A stretch of DNA of 64,000 bases, from positions 169,536,853-169,600,852 of the forward strand of contig NC_134950.1 of assembly GCF_965638725.1 (NCBI RefSeq), read 5' to 3'. Position numbers and translations under genes: made by a program. The stretch's first letter is position 1, and the number at the start of each line of letters is the position of its first letter. The stretch comes from Aptenodytes patagonicus (Eukaryota; Chordata; Aves; Sphenisciformes; Spheniscidae). Of the stretch, positions 22,001-35,600 are shown in pieces. The notes below the pieces were generated by a model. It ran no database searches. It was not told where the DNA came from and was given only the letters and a program-made list of their open reading frames with translations.

Positions 22001-23226
22001 ACAATAATCCAGCAGCACAGGTGAGTGCTAGACCTATATTTTTACAAGGCTACTGCCAGTCACATCTGTGGAAGTATTTCTCTTTCCAGCCTTACATTCA
22101 TCACTCTTGTTGCTCAGAAATCACAGCAAGACAGAGGAGCATGGCACTGGTGTCCATCAGAAAGGAAATTTCAGCAGGACAAGATGGCCCAGGACATACA
22201 CCACTTATATATACACCATATGCACCTGTTAGACCAGGCATCCTATCAATGCCATAAGTCTCTATGAACATCTGCACACCACAGATTTAGGTAAATGTTG
22301 GGCTGAGGAAACCCTCCCTTCCTAGAGGAGTGAACTGCATTCGCTTCTCCGGAACATGTAGAGGTGAAGTTTCAAAGAAACCCTTCCACCTTCTGGAGAT
22401 AAGAGTCTTCCCGGCAGCCAAAAATAAGAAGAAACCTTTTCCCACTCTCTCTCTCTGGTAATTCAAGTCTTGGGCTTCTCAGAGAGAAAATACCCAAACT
22501 TTGCACTGTAAAGAATACTGTATTATCCTAGTTCTTCTCTTCCATCAGTCCCCACGTCCTTCATCTTCTCTCAAGGCCAACCGGTTCACCCAAAAGCCTC
22601 TTCCCAGGCTCTAGGCTCCTACTATTGTTTCTGGCCCAGACTATGAAGACACCTACTTTCAGCATCAAGGCCAGCTTCAGCAGCTAAACATTCATTCATT
22701 ATAAAATCATCTGCTGCTGTAGACCTATTTCAGTGCTTTCCAGCTTGGCCTGCCAGTCCCAGGCTTTGCTGCAACTTGCAATTACATGAGCCCTTACAAA
22801 TTTCAGAATGGCTTTGCTTCAAGACAGGACCTGAAGGAAGGATGGACTAGGTCCAGCCTGTACTAAAAGTGCCAACAAACCTCGGCCAACTCATACATAC
22901 TTTTGAGGATTTAAAGTGAGTGGTTAAAATAGATGAGAATTACTTTTATCTGCCCAACAGCAAAGGCCAGCAGAAACATGCGCTTGGAAGTTGCACATGC
23001 CTTTTGGCTTTTTAATATGCCACAGTGGAGGGAACGAAGGGCACACAGACTCCTCTCTGCAGGAAGCCTAACTGCTGCACGCTTCCCTGAACGTGGGATC
23101 GCACAGACCTACTGAGACACCCACGTCAGCCCCTTCCTGCCACGATCGTGGTGCATGGAAACCCTGTCATAACCCTGTCCTAACTGGGTTGGGCTTAGGA
23201 CTGCAGTTAATGCTAACTGCAGAAAG

Positions 23227-23274
23227 ATAGAATGATTCAGGTTGGTAGGGATCTCGGGAGGCATCTGGTTGAGT
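23227..23274 (-). mobile_element. CR1 3' end fragment
   Basis: ATAGAATGATTCAGGTTGG followed by TAGGGATCTCGGGAGGCATC is the reverse complement of a CR1 3' tail (..CCAACCTGAATCATTCTAT). It is short and diverged. Confidence 0.65.
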
Positions 23275-25389
23275 GAGGGGTGAGGACAGACGTTGTGGGG
23301 AGATGGATGGGAGACACCTGTTTGGCCGGGAGGCGGGATGCAGAAAGAATGTGGGAATGGAGGAAAGAGAAGACCTGGGCTGATAAAAAGGTTAAGGGGA
23401 TTAAGAGAGGCTTATGCAAGCTGACCACGATGATCTTTGTGTTTTCCATCCACATTGCTGTTTGCCTGGCTCCAGCTCACATTAACAATCAACTTTGTGC
23501 TTAAGAAGCACAAAATCTCTCCGTAGATAACCTGAAGGAGACCCGTGGCATATGGCTGATTGACCATGGTGTACTGCGCTTTGCCCATGCCTTACTCACA
23601 CAAATCACAAGAATGAGACCGTGGTCATACCGTGGCTGAGCGGTCAAGTGGGCTCACTCTTGACAGATGATGTAGGTGCCCTCTATCATTTCTTTGCTGA
23701 TGGAACCAGCATTTTCCACGTGTGAAGCATCTGAATGTGACAAAAATGCATCTCCTCTCGCCCACAGGAGTACCTGAAAATGTCTCGTGCTCCCCAAAGC
23801 CTGATACCCCTCTGAACTTGCATGAGGAACTGTCTCGGGAGTGTTGTGCTGCGACTGCTCGTAAATCAGCGGTACGACGGCATGTTTGAGAGTGGATGCT
23901 TCATTGGTTAGTCCCTGAACTATGGCCTAATATGTGTGAACGCTGACAATGATTTACAGGCCAGGAGTGGTTTGCATGCCCACACACACACACTCTCACA
24001 GGTGCCGTAATGCCCTTGCGTGCCGGCAGCTATGCACTGCCCTCCATCCCCTGGGGTGCCCTGGCATGGGACAGGTTATGCCTCTCTGGTCCACTGCCAT
24101 CAGCTGTGCAAGGCGAGGGGGAAGAGCAGATCGCTTCCCTCTTGCTCTGCATTGAGGGTTAGCAACAATCAAAACAGGGGAGAGGAGGGGAGGGCAGATG
24201 GGTGATGGGGAATCGGCTGCAGGAGAAACCTGGGGTGAACCCTGCACATCACATGTGAATGCCTGCAGCAATTTTAAAATGTCATACTGCATTTTCAACT
24301 CATGTATGCCAGGCTGGCCACAACGCTGCCTGTGTTTGCCCAACAACCTGAGGTCTGAGCCAGGACCGTGTGGCAGTATCTGTGCCACTAAATAAAACAA
24401 GCTGGAGCACGCTCTCTGCATCTGAGGGCAAGCAGCATGGCGCAAAGCACATCCAGACACCCGCATGGTGTCCCCCCTCCAAATAGGGTGGCTGCCCCAA
24501 ATTGGCTCCTGGGAAAATTAGGTTTCCCCCAGAAATGCACTGGAAGATAAGAGTGCCCAGCAAAAAACTACATGCTCATATACATATACATACATACTCT
24601 GATACTTTCCTCCAGATATACACATGCGCTAGTTTCATGCAACAGCAAAAAGCTTGGACAAATGTTCCCAAGCAAACCACCCAACCTGTGATTCGTGCAC
24701 ATGGTCCAGTGTTGTGGTATGACTATTTTGGAGCAACTTAAAGAAACAGGCCTGAGCGTCCAGCATCTGCAGTGCACACAGCAGAACATTTTCCTACTAT
24801 CTCGTCCTCGGAAACCCGGCACTGATTCAGAAAAGCCAGAAGATGAAGGACAGTAAAAGTAATGTGGAGGTAAAGTAAACTGGAAATTAGTGATCAGGGC
24901 TCCCATAACCTCCCTGGCAGGCAGGGAAGGATGCAAACGCAGAACCACAGTCAGTCTGTTTTGTGGCTCCTTCCAAGGTCAAACTTTGCTTCTCATTCCA
25001 GGCCAAAGCTGAGGGCATCAGGCAATGATGTGCAAGTTAACCTGCCACTTATGGACCTCTGGGCCCCAGAAACCTCCCGGAAAAAAGGCTTTGCTGAATC
25101 CAGCAAATTCAGGTAACATTTCCATACATTTGGGTCGTTCCATGTGGCTCGACAGGGTCCAGGCACATGAGTAGGAGATAAGCAGCCGCTGTGTGTCTGC
25201 CAAGATCAGCTGAGTGATTGCCCATGTGTTTTGTGATGGCGGCAAGGGGCAGCTGAGCCCCTTTCACTGTCATCAATCCAGGCTGCTCTCCCCCATGCTG
25301 GTATGATCAAGACACTCAGAGGTACCAGCCTGTGGCTGCCTGAACCCCTCCACAGTCCCCATTGATCAGATCTCCACTGATTATAATGG

Positions 25390-25670
25390 GAGCTTAGATA
25401 TCCACTCAAATGGAGACCCCAAAGCTCGAATCAGCTGCCTCAATGTAGGTGTCTAGCGCTATTTGAGACACTCTGTGGCATCTAAGACATCCACATGAGC
25501 CTGGCCTGCAGGACGTAGGACCTTTTGGAGGACTGCATTCAGATGGGGTGGCAGCTGGAGGCTGGTGGGGCATCCCACAGAGCATTTTAGATGGCAGTAG
25601 GTACCTGTGGTTAAGCAACTGAATTGTGCCTCCAGATGTAGACACCAAGATTTAGGTGCTTTAATGTGCA
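25390..25670. repeat. Possible ancient dispersed repeat
   Basis: Phrases such as CAATGTAGGTGTCTAGCGC, TGGCATCTAAGACATCCACA and GATTTAGGTGCTTTAATGTG resemble an old interspersed repeat common in bird and reptile DNA. I cannot name the family. Related wording occurs at about 30330-30362. Confidence 0.3.
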
Positions 25671-25989
25671 GTCAAATCCCGCTTCTACGGCTCTTTCAAG
25701 GTGGAGGTTAATCCAAAGGCTTCCTATGGTCAGCAGAGCTTTAAAGGCAATGGCGAATGAGAATAAAACAGCCAAACTGGTGAATATCTGGCAACTGTGA
25801 CCTGGAGATGGGTCTTCACCCTCTGCACCGTTTTCTTGGGCATGAGCTCTGTCACCAGCAGTCTCCTAGCTAGCTATGGGTGAGATGCCCTGGGCTGCTG
25901 CCAGTCTTGCCTTTGGCCATAGACCTGACAGCCTCAGAGCTCACGTGGAGCACTTAGGAAGCGATAAAATAAAACCATTTGCTACAGGA

Positions 25990-26230
25990 AGGCGGTGGAC
26001 ATTCAGAAGGGGAACCACCGAGGATCAATGTCAATAGCTTTAACCAAGCTGTTTTTACAGCAATCACATTGGAAAGAAATGGAAGTTTAAACTCTGAAGC
26101 TCTTTTCTTAGCTGACAATTAGTGTGGCAAACACTTTGGATCTGTTGGAAAGAGATACTTGGGTGGGGAGAGACCCATTAATTGCTTGCATTGCATTGCA
26201 ATGATCTGCATTGGGCATTTTTTGGGGGAC
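25990..26230. promoter_or_regulatory. Weak candidate non-coding element
   Basis: AT-rich unique stretch with ATGTCAATAGCTTTAACC, GCTGACAATTAGTGTGG and repeated GCATT words near 26190. Low confidence, from texture only. Confidence 0.22.
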
Positions 26231-29200
26231 TATCAGCCTCTCTCTTCCCTGGCATAGCCGTGCATTTCAGTTTCCACTCTTTCAGACAGTGCAAAGGAGA
26301 GAGCAAGCTTTGAAAGAGTGAGATGGGGGAACTGGAGACTGCTAAAAGAAGCAGCAAAGCGATCTGCAGACAGCTATGCTGTTAGAAATGACTGATGCAT
26401 GGCTCGATTGCATATTTTTTCTGTACCTTGCAGACGACATCAGCAGAAAATGAGGTGGGATTTGAATTTGAATTGAATTTCATGAGTTAGGGCCCTTGGA
26501 AAAGGGAGGGGTGGCTCTCACAAAGCTGTAACTGGCCAGGCTGGAAAAAAGTCCCGGGGATTTCACCTACCCTGTTGCCCTGCCCCAAGACAGCACCGCG
26601 TCTGCCAAACCACCCTGGGCAGGAATGTGCCCTTAAGGACCTCCACAGGCAAGTTGTTTCCAGGCTTTAACTGGATTCCCAGTTAAAAAACATAAGCCTG
26701 GTAGCCAAGGCTTGAAAGACAAAGCAACTCAGTCATCACAGGTGTCCTCAATGGGAGCAGGATCCCAAAGGTGTGATGGCATTGGATGGAGAGGAGCAGA
26801 GCTAAAATAGGGGGGGACAAACAAGCAGGTGTGAACCATGTTTATTTTACGTAGGTTAATTTTTTGTGCTGGGGAGGGATTTTGTGTGTTACTTTGCTTT
26901 TCCATCTTGTTAGCTTTGCCTTTTCTCCCTTGAGTAAAATACTGTTTGTTGAACTAAATTATTTGCCTTGGTGAGCGGGGGAGTTTTAGCTCACCGGCCA
27001 CCAGAGCACTGCTGTGTGTCCTCAGGTTCCTGGGGTTGGAGGCCCAGGCTGGCGTTTTCTGAGTGACCCCTTCACACTTGAGCCCGGTCCATGTTGCTGC
27101 CAGCCGGGCCGGCAGACGGGTCACACTAATGTTTAACTTCAGCCTGTGTCACTGCATTCGGAGCCCGTTGTTGCCTCCCCTCTAGATGAGCGGTTTATTC
27201 CCTCCCTTTCCCAGCAGTGCAAGTGGATACACTGACCCCATCACCTCTCGGTCTCCCCTCCACCAAACAAGTCTATTCCTCCGTTGCCCTTCACAAGTCC
27301 TCTTTCGAGACCTCTTTGCATCTCAGTTGCTGTCCTGTGACCCTCTCTAGAGGAGACACGTCCTTCCTTGAAGCAGCGGAAAGCCTGAGGCAGGTCAAGG
27401 CTTATTTTTGCTAGGAAGAACATGTGGATTCCTGTGCTGGGATGAGGACGGGGTCCTGAAACAGGTCAAATCCAGGACTACAGGGTGAAAGGGCTCTGTC
27501 TCATGGTCCCTGAGCAAAAGTAGGAGGGAGGTCTATCTCTTTGTTACCCTTTGCCCACAGTGGGGTTGGCTATTTCGTCCAAGGGAGTGGGCTCATCTGG
27601 AGTAGCTGGGCTGTGGGCACTGTTCCACAAGCTCCTCCAGAACCTCTGGCACAAGGACAAGTGGAGGAGCTCATGTCTGAAACCGGGACAAAAAGATCCA
27701 CGCCAGCTCAGACTATCAGTGTTTATCTCAGTCTGCTTCCTTGTGGAGAAACTACAGACTGTCCCATTCCCCCCATTTTTAGGATGGAAGTTAAGCACAT
27801 TTTGTCCCTGGAGATAGGGACTAACTTCTACTGCTGATCCTATTCTCTAACCTGGTGGCCGTGACCTCTCCTCATCATCCAGCGCAATGTTCACTGCTTA
27901 ACGACAAAAAAATCTGGTGAGGCTGCGGTGTTGGCGTGCCTCTCCAGACGGGAAGGGGACCTTTACTTCAAAGGTTACCCATCCATGCCCTGGAAGGCTG
28001 GAAGTACTTCCCAAGTGACAAGTATCTGCCGGGGAGGAACAAACACTCCAAGTGTTTATAGACCATTCTCCTGTTACCTCTTACCACCCTAGATGGTGAC
28101 ATGAAGTCAAGGCCATTGTTCCTAAGTGGTCTTGAAGTGTATTGACCATATTGAGTCACAAGCATTTCAAGACCACCGTGAGGAGTTCTTTGTCTGGACT
28201 GTTAGCCGTTATTGTCTGAGATGTGTCTTTTTTCATCTAGTGGTAAATGCCAGGTTTTCTCAGCGTTGGGTTGCCTGGCTGTGTGCTTTAGCAGATAGGA
28301 AAATCATTGCATCCTACTCAGGGTGATGGGAATGTATCAAGGGTAGCTATAAAGGACATCTCCCCAGCATACTGGTGGTTGGTGTTTCCTCCCATCAACT
28401 CATAGACACCTGTCTTGGGAAGGGACAGCTCATGCTCTGGAAGTGACCATCTCGAGAGAGTGGGGCTGGATGCTCAGTTTAGACTACGTGTAGAATTAAG
28501 CTCCTGTCAAATTAGGGGAGCTTGGAGTCAAATCACCATTACCCTCAACGAGCTAAAGTGCGTATTTGTCACTGTCACACAGAGACAGAGATTTTTAAGT
28601 CAAGACGTAATTATGCAGTCTGATAGCCTGAATACAGTAAATCAGAAAACTGGACCCAGTGACTCCTGCCTTGACCCTGACAAGTTCTGACTTCTCATCT
28701 GGATGACTCCAGGTGCTTCAAGACTCAAAGTAGTGGTGTATTCCTTGTATTAGAGATGTCCAAGCAAGAGACACCTCCTAAATAAGACCAGCAAATCAGG
28801 GACGCTTGTAAGTAGAATGTGACCACCTGACTCCAAGGTCCACAACATCTTTGCTGGGTCTATTCAGACAGCACAGGGTGCAGGGGTGGGATGTGTGAGT
28901 TTGGGATCCAGGAGTATGGAGCTGTATGATGTTCAAGCAATGAGAATAGGAGATACTACTGAGATTCGGAAATCCTGAACGCTGATGGCCCTCAACCTGA
29001 CTTGCTGCTTAAAAGAGGCTGGAGTGAGTTTTGCATGTCAGCTTGCAGTCACTTGTGTGATATCTGATAGTCAAGCTGGTTTAACTGTTGGAAAATGATC
29101 TGGGGTTGAAATATTTATTTTATGTGGATCTGTGTGTGTGTCTGTTCATACACACATTTTTGCATGTGCATGCACGTAAGGCTGTGTGTATGTACACACG

Positions 29201-29369
29201 TATGTATTTATGTGTATTATCGCTCCCATTGTTTCCACCAGTTTGAAGTCAGAGCCTCACAGCCCGGCATTTCTCCTCTCTCTTGTTCTCCCAGTGTCAA
29301 ATACTTTCCCTGCTCGCAGCTGGGAAGCCAGCCTGTCACATGAACTGTAGGCAAGGAGCATTATCTGCG

Positions 29370-29960
29370 TGGGTTTACTTGTTGAACAATGTAAGTAGAT
29401 GATTAACCATTAAAGCAACAGAGTTTGCTGACCCATTAACCAAATAGGAAGGCCCTCTGGTTTGCTAAACAATGGGTCCCATACAGAAAGCGCCCCGACT
29501 TGTCCATCTCGTCAGTGCCGCTGCTGACAGACCTCTGCGGATATTGCGATGTAATGACTCAGTTCGGGCTCTCACGCAACCAATCGCGTGCCGGAGGCCG
29601 GTGCCCCCCACATTTTCATCTGCACCGTGTTGACCTTGGTAATCTTGCCCGAATCCATGCTTTGTATATCAAACCCCGGGAGACTTAATAGCCGCCGCTC
29701 ATTTTTCACCCTCACTTTTGCATGCAACGTGTCTACGCGTTGCAGAACTGCTGTGTCTGAATTCAGCAGCCGCTAAAGCACACAGATTTACTCATCTGGA
29801 GGTATTGGCCAAACACCCATCAGTCCTTGCATGGAGCAGAATTAATCATTCCTTTCTAGCTTAGCATTACTAATTAATCCCTGCATTGTGTAACACCCTT
29901 GCCTTGTCAGTCAGATGCCTTCCCCATCAAACCATAACCCTCGTGGTTTTGCTCTGTGCA
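29370..29960. promoter_or_regulatory. Strong candidate conserved non-coding element
   Basis: This 590-bp unique block is AT-rich at both ends and CpG-containing in the middle. It holds GATGATTAACCATTAAAGC, GACCCATTAACCAAATAGG, GATGTAATGACTCAG (AP-1/CRE-like), CAACCAATCGCGTG, GTTGACCTTGGTAATCTTG, CTTAATAGCCGCCGCTC, GCATGCAACGTG and TTAGCATTACTAATTAATCC. It has no repeat signature and no coding frame. It is the most enhancer-like stretch between the two Wnt genes, 26 kb from WNT3A and 13 kb from WNT9A. Confidence 0.45.
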
Positions 29961-31974
29961 TGCTCAGCTGTCCGGTACTTATTACCTGTCATTCTCCTTG
30001 GTGGGTGCTACTGGAAATTCAGGAAACTGAATTTCCCACCTCTCTAATTTCAAAAGAGAAGGAAAACTGGTGATGTGATGATATGAAGGAGTAATCTTTT
30101 CCATCTGGATGTCATCAAAATCATGATGTGACACAAAGACCAGATACTGTGATGGGAAGATACCTTTTTTTTTTTTCAGGCTAGTACATGGATGTAGACT
30201 GGGTGGATGTCTGTACATTTGGTATATGGGATATTCCTTGGTGTACCTCAGGGTGATTTCAGTCTTCCTACTGAAATAGGAAGTTCCCCAAAGGCAGAGC
30301 TAAGTCTGGGATCCTCAAAGTTACCTGAGAGTCAGATTTCCAAAGGTATTTAGTATACTAAAGGTGAAAACAGAATACAAAAAATCTATCTTGAGACTGG
30401 GAAGAAGAGTGAAAAAAAAATGAAAGTCCAGCATTTGAACTGCAACTTTGAAACAAATCATCTATTTGAAACAAATAAGGACAAACTTTTCTACATATTG
30501 AGCTTCATCTCCACTTCCCCCCATAAATTGCTTGAAAAATAAAAGCAAAATTTCATTTCCAACAACTCCCCCTTCTTTTAGGTGAGAAATTTTGCCCAGC
30601 TCTGCTTCAACCTGATGTATGTGTGGCCTTCAAAGACATGGACAGCAAGAGTTAAGTGCACCTCCAGCTTTGGTTGCTAAAGGGACATTTTGCAAGATAT
30701 TTTAAATCCCTGGAGTGCTCAGAATCCCAGCGTCAGACAGGGCTTGGGTTATTGTGCTGTCTCTTGTGCTCCTGTGCCTACTTGCCAATGCTCTACCAAA
30801 GTTGCTCTGTAAGAGACTAAGCGCATTTTGGCTCTCAAGCCCTGCCCTTCAGGGTTGTGGCTCTGGAGATGTTGTCTCAGTCAGTCTTGTGTGGCCTCCA
30901 GGTGCTGATCCAGGAGGACCTGGGTCACATCTGCCAGCCACATCTTGGTGTCTTGGATAACCTAGGTCCTCTCAAATGGCCCAAGATGCTTGTGTTAAGA
31001 CAACTGATTCGCACATGTGGATTGTACTGTTTATGTCTCCACCGACTAGGATGAGAGTTTAGATGTTAAGAGGAGAAGACTTGCCCTTTAGGTCCTACTG
31101 CATGTATTGCGTAGATCTCTAGTAGCTATAAAAGGAGTCTGACATGAGCGTCTAGGTCAGATGGATGTATCTAGACTGTAGACCTCTACATCCAACCCAG
31201 TGACTCTCGTTTAAGGATTGAATGGAAGACAGATTAACCAAATGTATGCCAGCTGGTGGATTTTGGGCCAGATCTGGAGTGACCCAGTTGGTACATCTAG
31301 GATGAGTATCCTGCCCTATAGACTCCACGCAGACCACAGCTTACCAGTGTGGATGGACCCTGCTTTTCAGTGCTGTGCTTACCAATTACCCAGCCTGCCC
31401 ACACAGTAATGTCACATCACAGACATCAACCAGACAACACAGCCTGGGACTCTTCCTAAGATTTGGACTCTTGGACTTTGGGAAGGTTCAGTCCATACGC
31501 AAGAGCCTTGTGGACACCCAAGGCTGGATGCTGTGAGATAACAGGGCTTCAGGCTGTCTCTCAGACTGGCTGTATTAGGTGTTGAGATTACAGTCTAAGA
31601 CATAAGGGCTACAGAGAGGGAAGAGGACAGAAGGAAACAGCGAGATGGCTTTGCTCAGCACGATGGTGTGCTCGTAAGGGGTTACACTGGATCAAGCAGT
31701 ACACGCTTATCGTCATCCTCGGTCATCATGACGGTGTCCCACCACCAATGGTATCTGAATACCTAAATATGACGGCATCAGAGCATTCAACCCTGAGTCA
31801 CTGCAATGGCTGTATATGGAGACTACCCCAGCTGCACCAGCTAACTCAGTACTGATATTCAGATCTTCCCCAGCAGTGAGTTACCTGTTGAAATCTGGCA
31901 TTTTTATTCTGTCTGTTACTTAGATGGAAAGAAGTGGTAAAGGATTTCGGAGATGTGCTGGGCTGGGATAAGGT

Positions 31975-32640
31975 TTGCAAGAGTCTGAGCAGCAGCCGGC
32001 ACATTGCAAAATGATTATTTCATCACTCCGGCTGTACAGGGAGGCATTAAACATTGAGCAAGCAAGCAGGGAGCAGGACTGGCATCAGACAGGTAGCGTA
32101 GCAAGAATGATCCTCTACCTTCAGACACTCCAGAAGACACAGGACTCCTGCGTCATACCTGCCAGCCCTGCGTGGATGTCCAAGGTGCCCAAGGCCAGCT
32201 TGCTGGCAACAGACACCTGCCTTCCACCTGTAATGGAGGCTCAGGTGCCCAGCAGACATGGGACACCTTCGCTGGAGACCTCTGAATGGAGAGGGCTGGG
32301 TCCCACTGAGGGTTTCTGTGTTTTGCCGTATACCCACCCGGGAGCATCACGGCTGACCAGCCCAGTGGCTGTGATCCTGACTTCTGAGCTTGAGTTTTCT
32401 TTCAAAAGGCTCATTTTGCCCACAGGAGTGGGGACTCACTCATGGGAAGCTTCTTCCAACTCAGGGCTCACGAGCCAAAATCTGGCAGTCTACTCATGCA
32501 CTAACACAGGTAAAAACAGCCAGCTCCTAGACACTCTGGCTGAAGACCAGAGAGATGACAACCTTCAAGACAATGACATTTCAGTTACAGCAGTAAATCA
32601 TAAGCCCAACTTTAAAAGAAGGCTAAACACTGTGAAATAA
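31975..32640 (+). other. Unexplained 221-codon open frame, probably chance
   Basis: This open frame starts at an ATG and ends TAA at 32638-32640, in DNA of ordinary composition. The predicted product has no signal peptide, membrane segment, repeat or motif that I recognise. A rough estimate puts the chance of one such frame in a window this size at about one in ten, so it is not compelling. A lncRNA exon or old repeat fragment would also fit. Confidence 0.15.
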
Positions 32641-35600
32641 AACCCTTTTATTGGCACGAAACGTCCAAAAAGTGAAATAACATGACCAAAATCACCCTTC
32701 ATCTAAAAATAAAAGCAAAGAGAGAGTTTTCAGCAGTGCTGGAAAATACCCGACACACATTCAATGGGTGGGCTTGATATTGTGACTGCAAAAATATTTT
32801 CGCTCAGTTTGTTTCTGGCTGTTTTGCAGCTGATGGGTTGCCAGATCTCTTGGCTGGATCCCTTCTGCTTCGGCATTCAGTAAGATGAGTTTGCTAGCTT
32901 ACCCATACTGCTTGAAGAGACGGCGGTGCCGCCGGACTCGGGAAATGACCCCCTAGTAAATCTCCTAGAAATATCCCACTGTTTTGAGCCACTGCAACTG
33001 TCAACAGTTTCAGAGAAACTGCCCAGAGCTGCTTAAAAACAACCAACATCACCTTGCTCCGGCATTTCGAACGGGGCACAGCGGGACCGAGGAGCAGCAG
33101 TTTTCCTCTTTTGTTTAAACAAGCGCGGCTGCTCGCAGGACGGAGGAGCATGGGAGGACAGGTCCCTGGGGAGACGCCTGCCATCCAAGAGCTGGGGGTG
33201 AGTGGTTTTGGACAACGCTCTTGGCTCCTCTCCGCCAACCCGCACGGCCCCAGCCTGGCGGGGAGGAGAGGTGGATGTCCTGATGGACAGCCAAAGGGAG
33301 GCTGCACCCAAAAAACAGGGGCTGGAAAGTGGTGACAGAAGTAAGTTCAGGTAGATTGGCAAGACCAAAGGGTTTGTTTTATTTTTTCCCCCAGGCTTTT
33401 CAGCAAAAAAATAAATCGGAGAACAGCAAAGGTCCTTTTGGCTCAGCTCGTAACAGTCCGTTCGAGCTCAGTTGCTGGTTTTGTTTCCTTCCGAGGGCAT
33501 TTCACTCCTCCCTTTACTGCCTTTCCTTTGCACATACGGATTTTTTTTTTTAAAAGAGAATGTACTTTTCAAACAAAAAGGTCATATTTGGAAATATCCA
33601 AGGAAATCTGTTGGCATTTTGGACCCGCCTTGAGAATGTTGCAGGGAAATGTTTCATTTTTTCCCCAGAAATTTTCTCCCACCTTTTCTCCAGCCCATAG
33701 AATTTCAACATGGATTTATGAATATCTTCTGTCCCTCCCAAATTTCCATTTCCAAAAAATTCACTATTCATAAAAAAAAAAAAATTATAGGGAAAAGAAA
33801 CTACCCAGACCTGCTCCTCACCCACTATTATTATGATTTCTTGTTCTTTGCCATGTTAAAAATTGATCCAGCATCCCGTATCCCTTCTCAGTGGAGCCAA
33901 CAGAGGGAACAGCATCCACCAACCCACGCCCTGCTCCCTCCCTCGCTTCCCGTGACCACACGTTGACGTTCAACACACACCAGCCCATCTCAGCCACGTC
34001 TGGCCCTGTGTTGTAGCAACCCATGTGCATAAATACCGTCCAGGAAAAGCAGATGCTATGACCTGTCCTTTACCAGCAAGGAGAGATCCAAAATGAAATG
34101 GTGATAAGAGACTAGGCATCAGTAAGAGGATTTAAAAAAAAAATAAATTATCAGAGCAGTAATTAATTAGGGGAACTTCAAAAAAACCCCATGGTGGATG
34201 GCAACATCCACAGACAACTGGGATGGCTAGAAACTCTTACAAAACATCAACCAAAATTAATCTGCAGGGATCTAAAGAGGTTTCTTTGTACCTCTCTCCA
34301 AGGGGACAGCAGTGACCGCAGCCAGGGACACAGAAACAGGGGCCAGCTGGACTCCAGAAACGGAGCCTCTACTCCCAGCTCTCTATTTTTTTTTCTTTTT
34401 TCTCCTTTCCATTATCATATCTCTCCTTTTCCCTCTCAGGGACCATGCACGTCCTTCAGTTAACTGGTTTAATATATGTTCAAGGTCAAAGACCCTGGGC
34501 TTGGGCATATCCCTGGTCATTGCCATCAGTCCCTAAGATACAGAGGCAAGGTGGGTGACCTTAAAGATAGAGGAATAGGTTACCCCAGGGCATCTGTCAC
34601 CCTAAGGATGAGGTAAACAAGAGGTCCTACAGGAGCAGAGCTAATGAGGTCTCCTATAGATCTGCAGACAGCATCCTGACATCTACTCTGGCAGTAACCC
34701 TTGCTTCACCTTCAGCTCCCCTAACGCCTACCTCCACACATGCACAACCTCAGTTTCCCAATTTCCCTCCTCCAGTTGCTCCCCTTCCACCCCAGCCAGC
34801 CTGCGAGCAGCACGGCCGGGGGCTGCTTCAGGGCTGGCACCACATTAGTGGCGTTAATCAGCTCAAAGGAGCTGCTGAGCTCACGCAGGGGCCTCTCCCT
34901 CCACCGTGCACCAATTCAGGTCTCTCTCTTCTGGCTGATTTTTCTAAGGAAGCAAACTGTCACCAAAAGCCCTCAAATAATGGCCGGTAAATCACTGTGT
35001 TTTACAGCACGGGCTCAGGCAGAGTGTGAAAAGAGTCCCTGCTTGCTTGGCACTATTTCTTCAGACCTAAAAAAATACCTCCTGCAGCTCTGTCTAACAA
35101 AAACACATTCATTCCTAGCATGCCTGATTGTCATAAAGACAATAAGGACCTTATTTTGCACTGGGACTAATTGCATTAAAAATCACTCTGGCCCAGACTA
35201 TAAAGTCCCCAATTCTCCGTGAAATCACCAGGAGAAAGGTGTCCATGTAAAGGACAACCTGTCTGGGTTTACTCAGAGGGGCTATTTTGATAGTACTCAT
35301 GTACCAAGAAGAAAAACCTTTGCAAGAGCAGAGCACAACTCGGGAAAGATATGCAAGGGAGCAGGAGGCAAAATATCCATTTTTAGGTCTTTTTTAAATA
35401 ATTTTGCCAGCTCTTGGGAACATCAGTGAAAAGAGATGTCCTTTGCTGCCAGAGAGAAATGATTGGACCTTAAGAGAAGCATTTACTGGGCTTTCCATGA
35501 GTGGGAGATATTTTACAATTTCAATTTTTTAACGATGGAGAGCAATTACAAAGTAAAAAGTTTGAAAACTTTTTGTTTCACACACACACACGTATAATAT

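Larger units (their letters stand above)
19031..29369. other. Inter-Wnt non-coding DNA
   Basis: No gene is recognisable. It contains a minus-strand CR1 tail fragment at 23227-23274, a possible ancient dispersed repeat at about 25390-25670, a weak enhancer-like block at about 25990-26230 and a TG/CA-rich stretch at about 29125-29220. Open frames (for example 24 kb minus, 156 codons) are featureless. Confidence 0.6.

Noticed and set aside
29125..29220. TG/CA-rich stretch as a promoter or hairpin RNA
   Set aside because: It is an imperfect, interrupted TG/CA repeat with no stable single hairpin and no flanking signal.
33438..33480. tRNA B-box-like GTTCGAGCTC
   Set aside because: No matching A box, acceptor pairing or anticodon arm around it.
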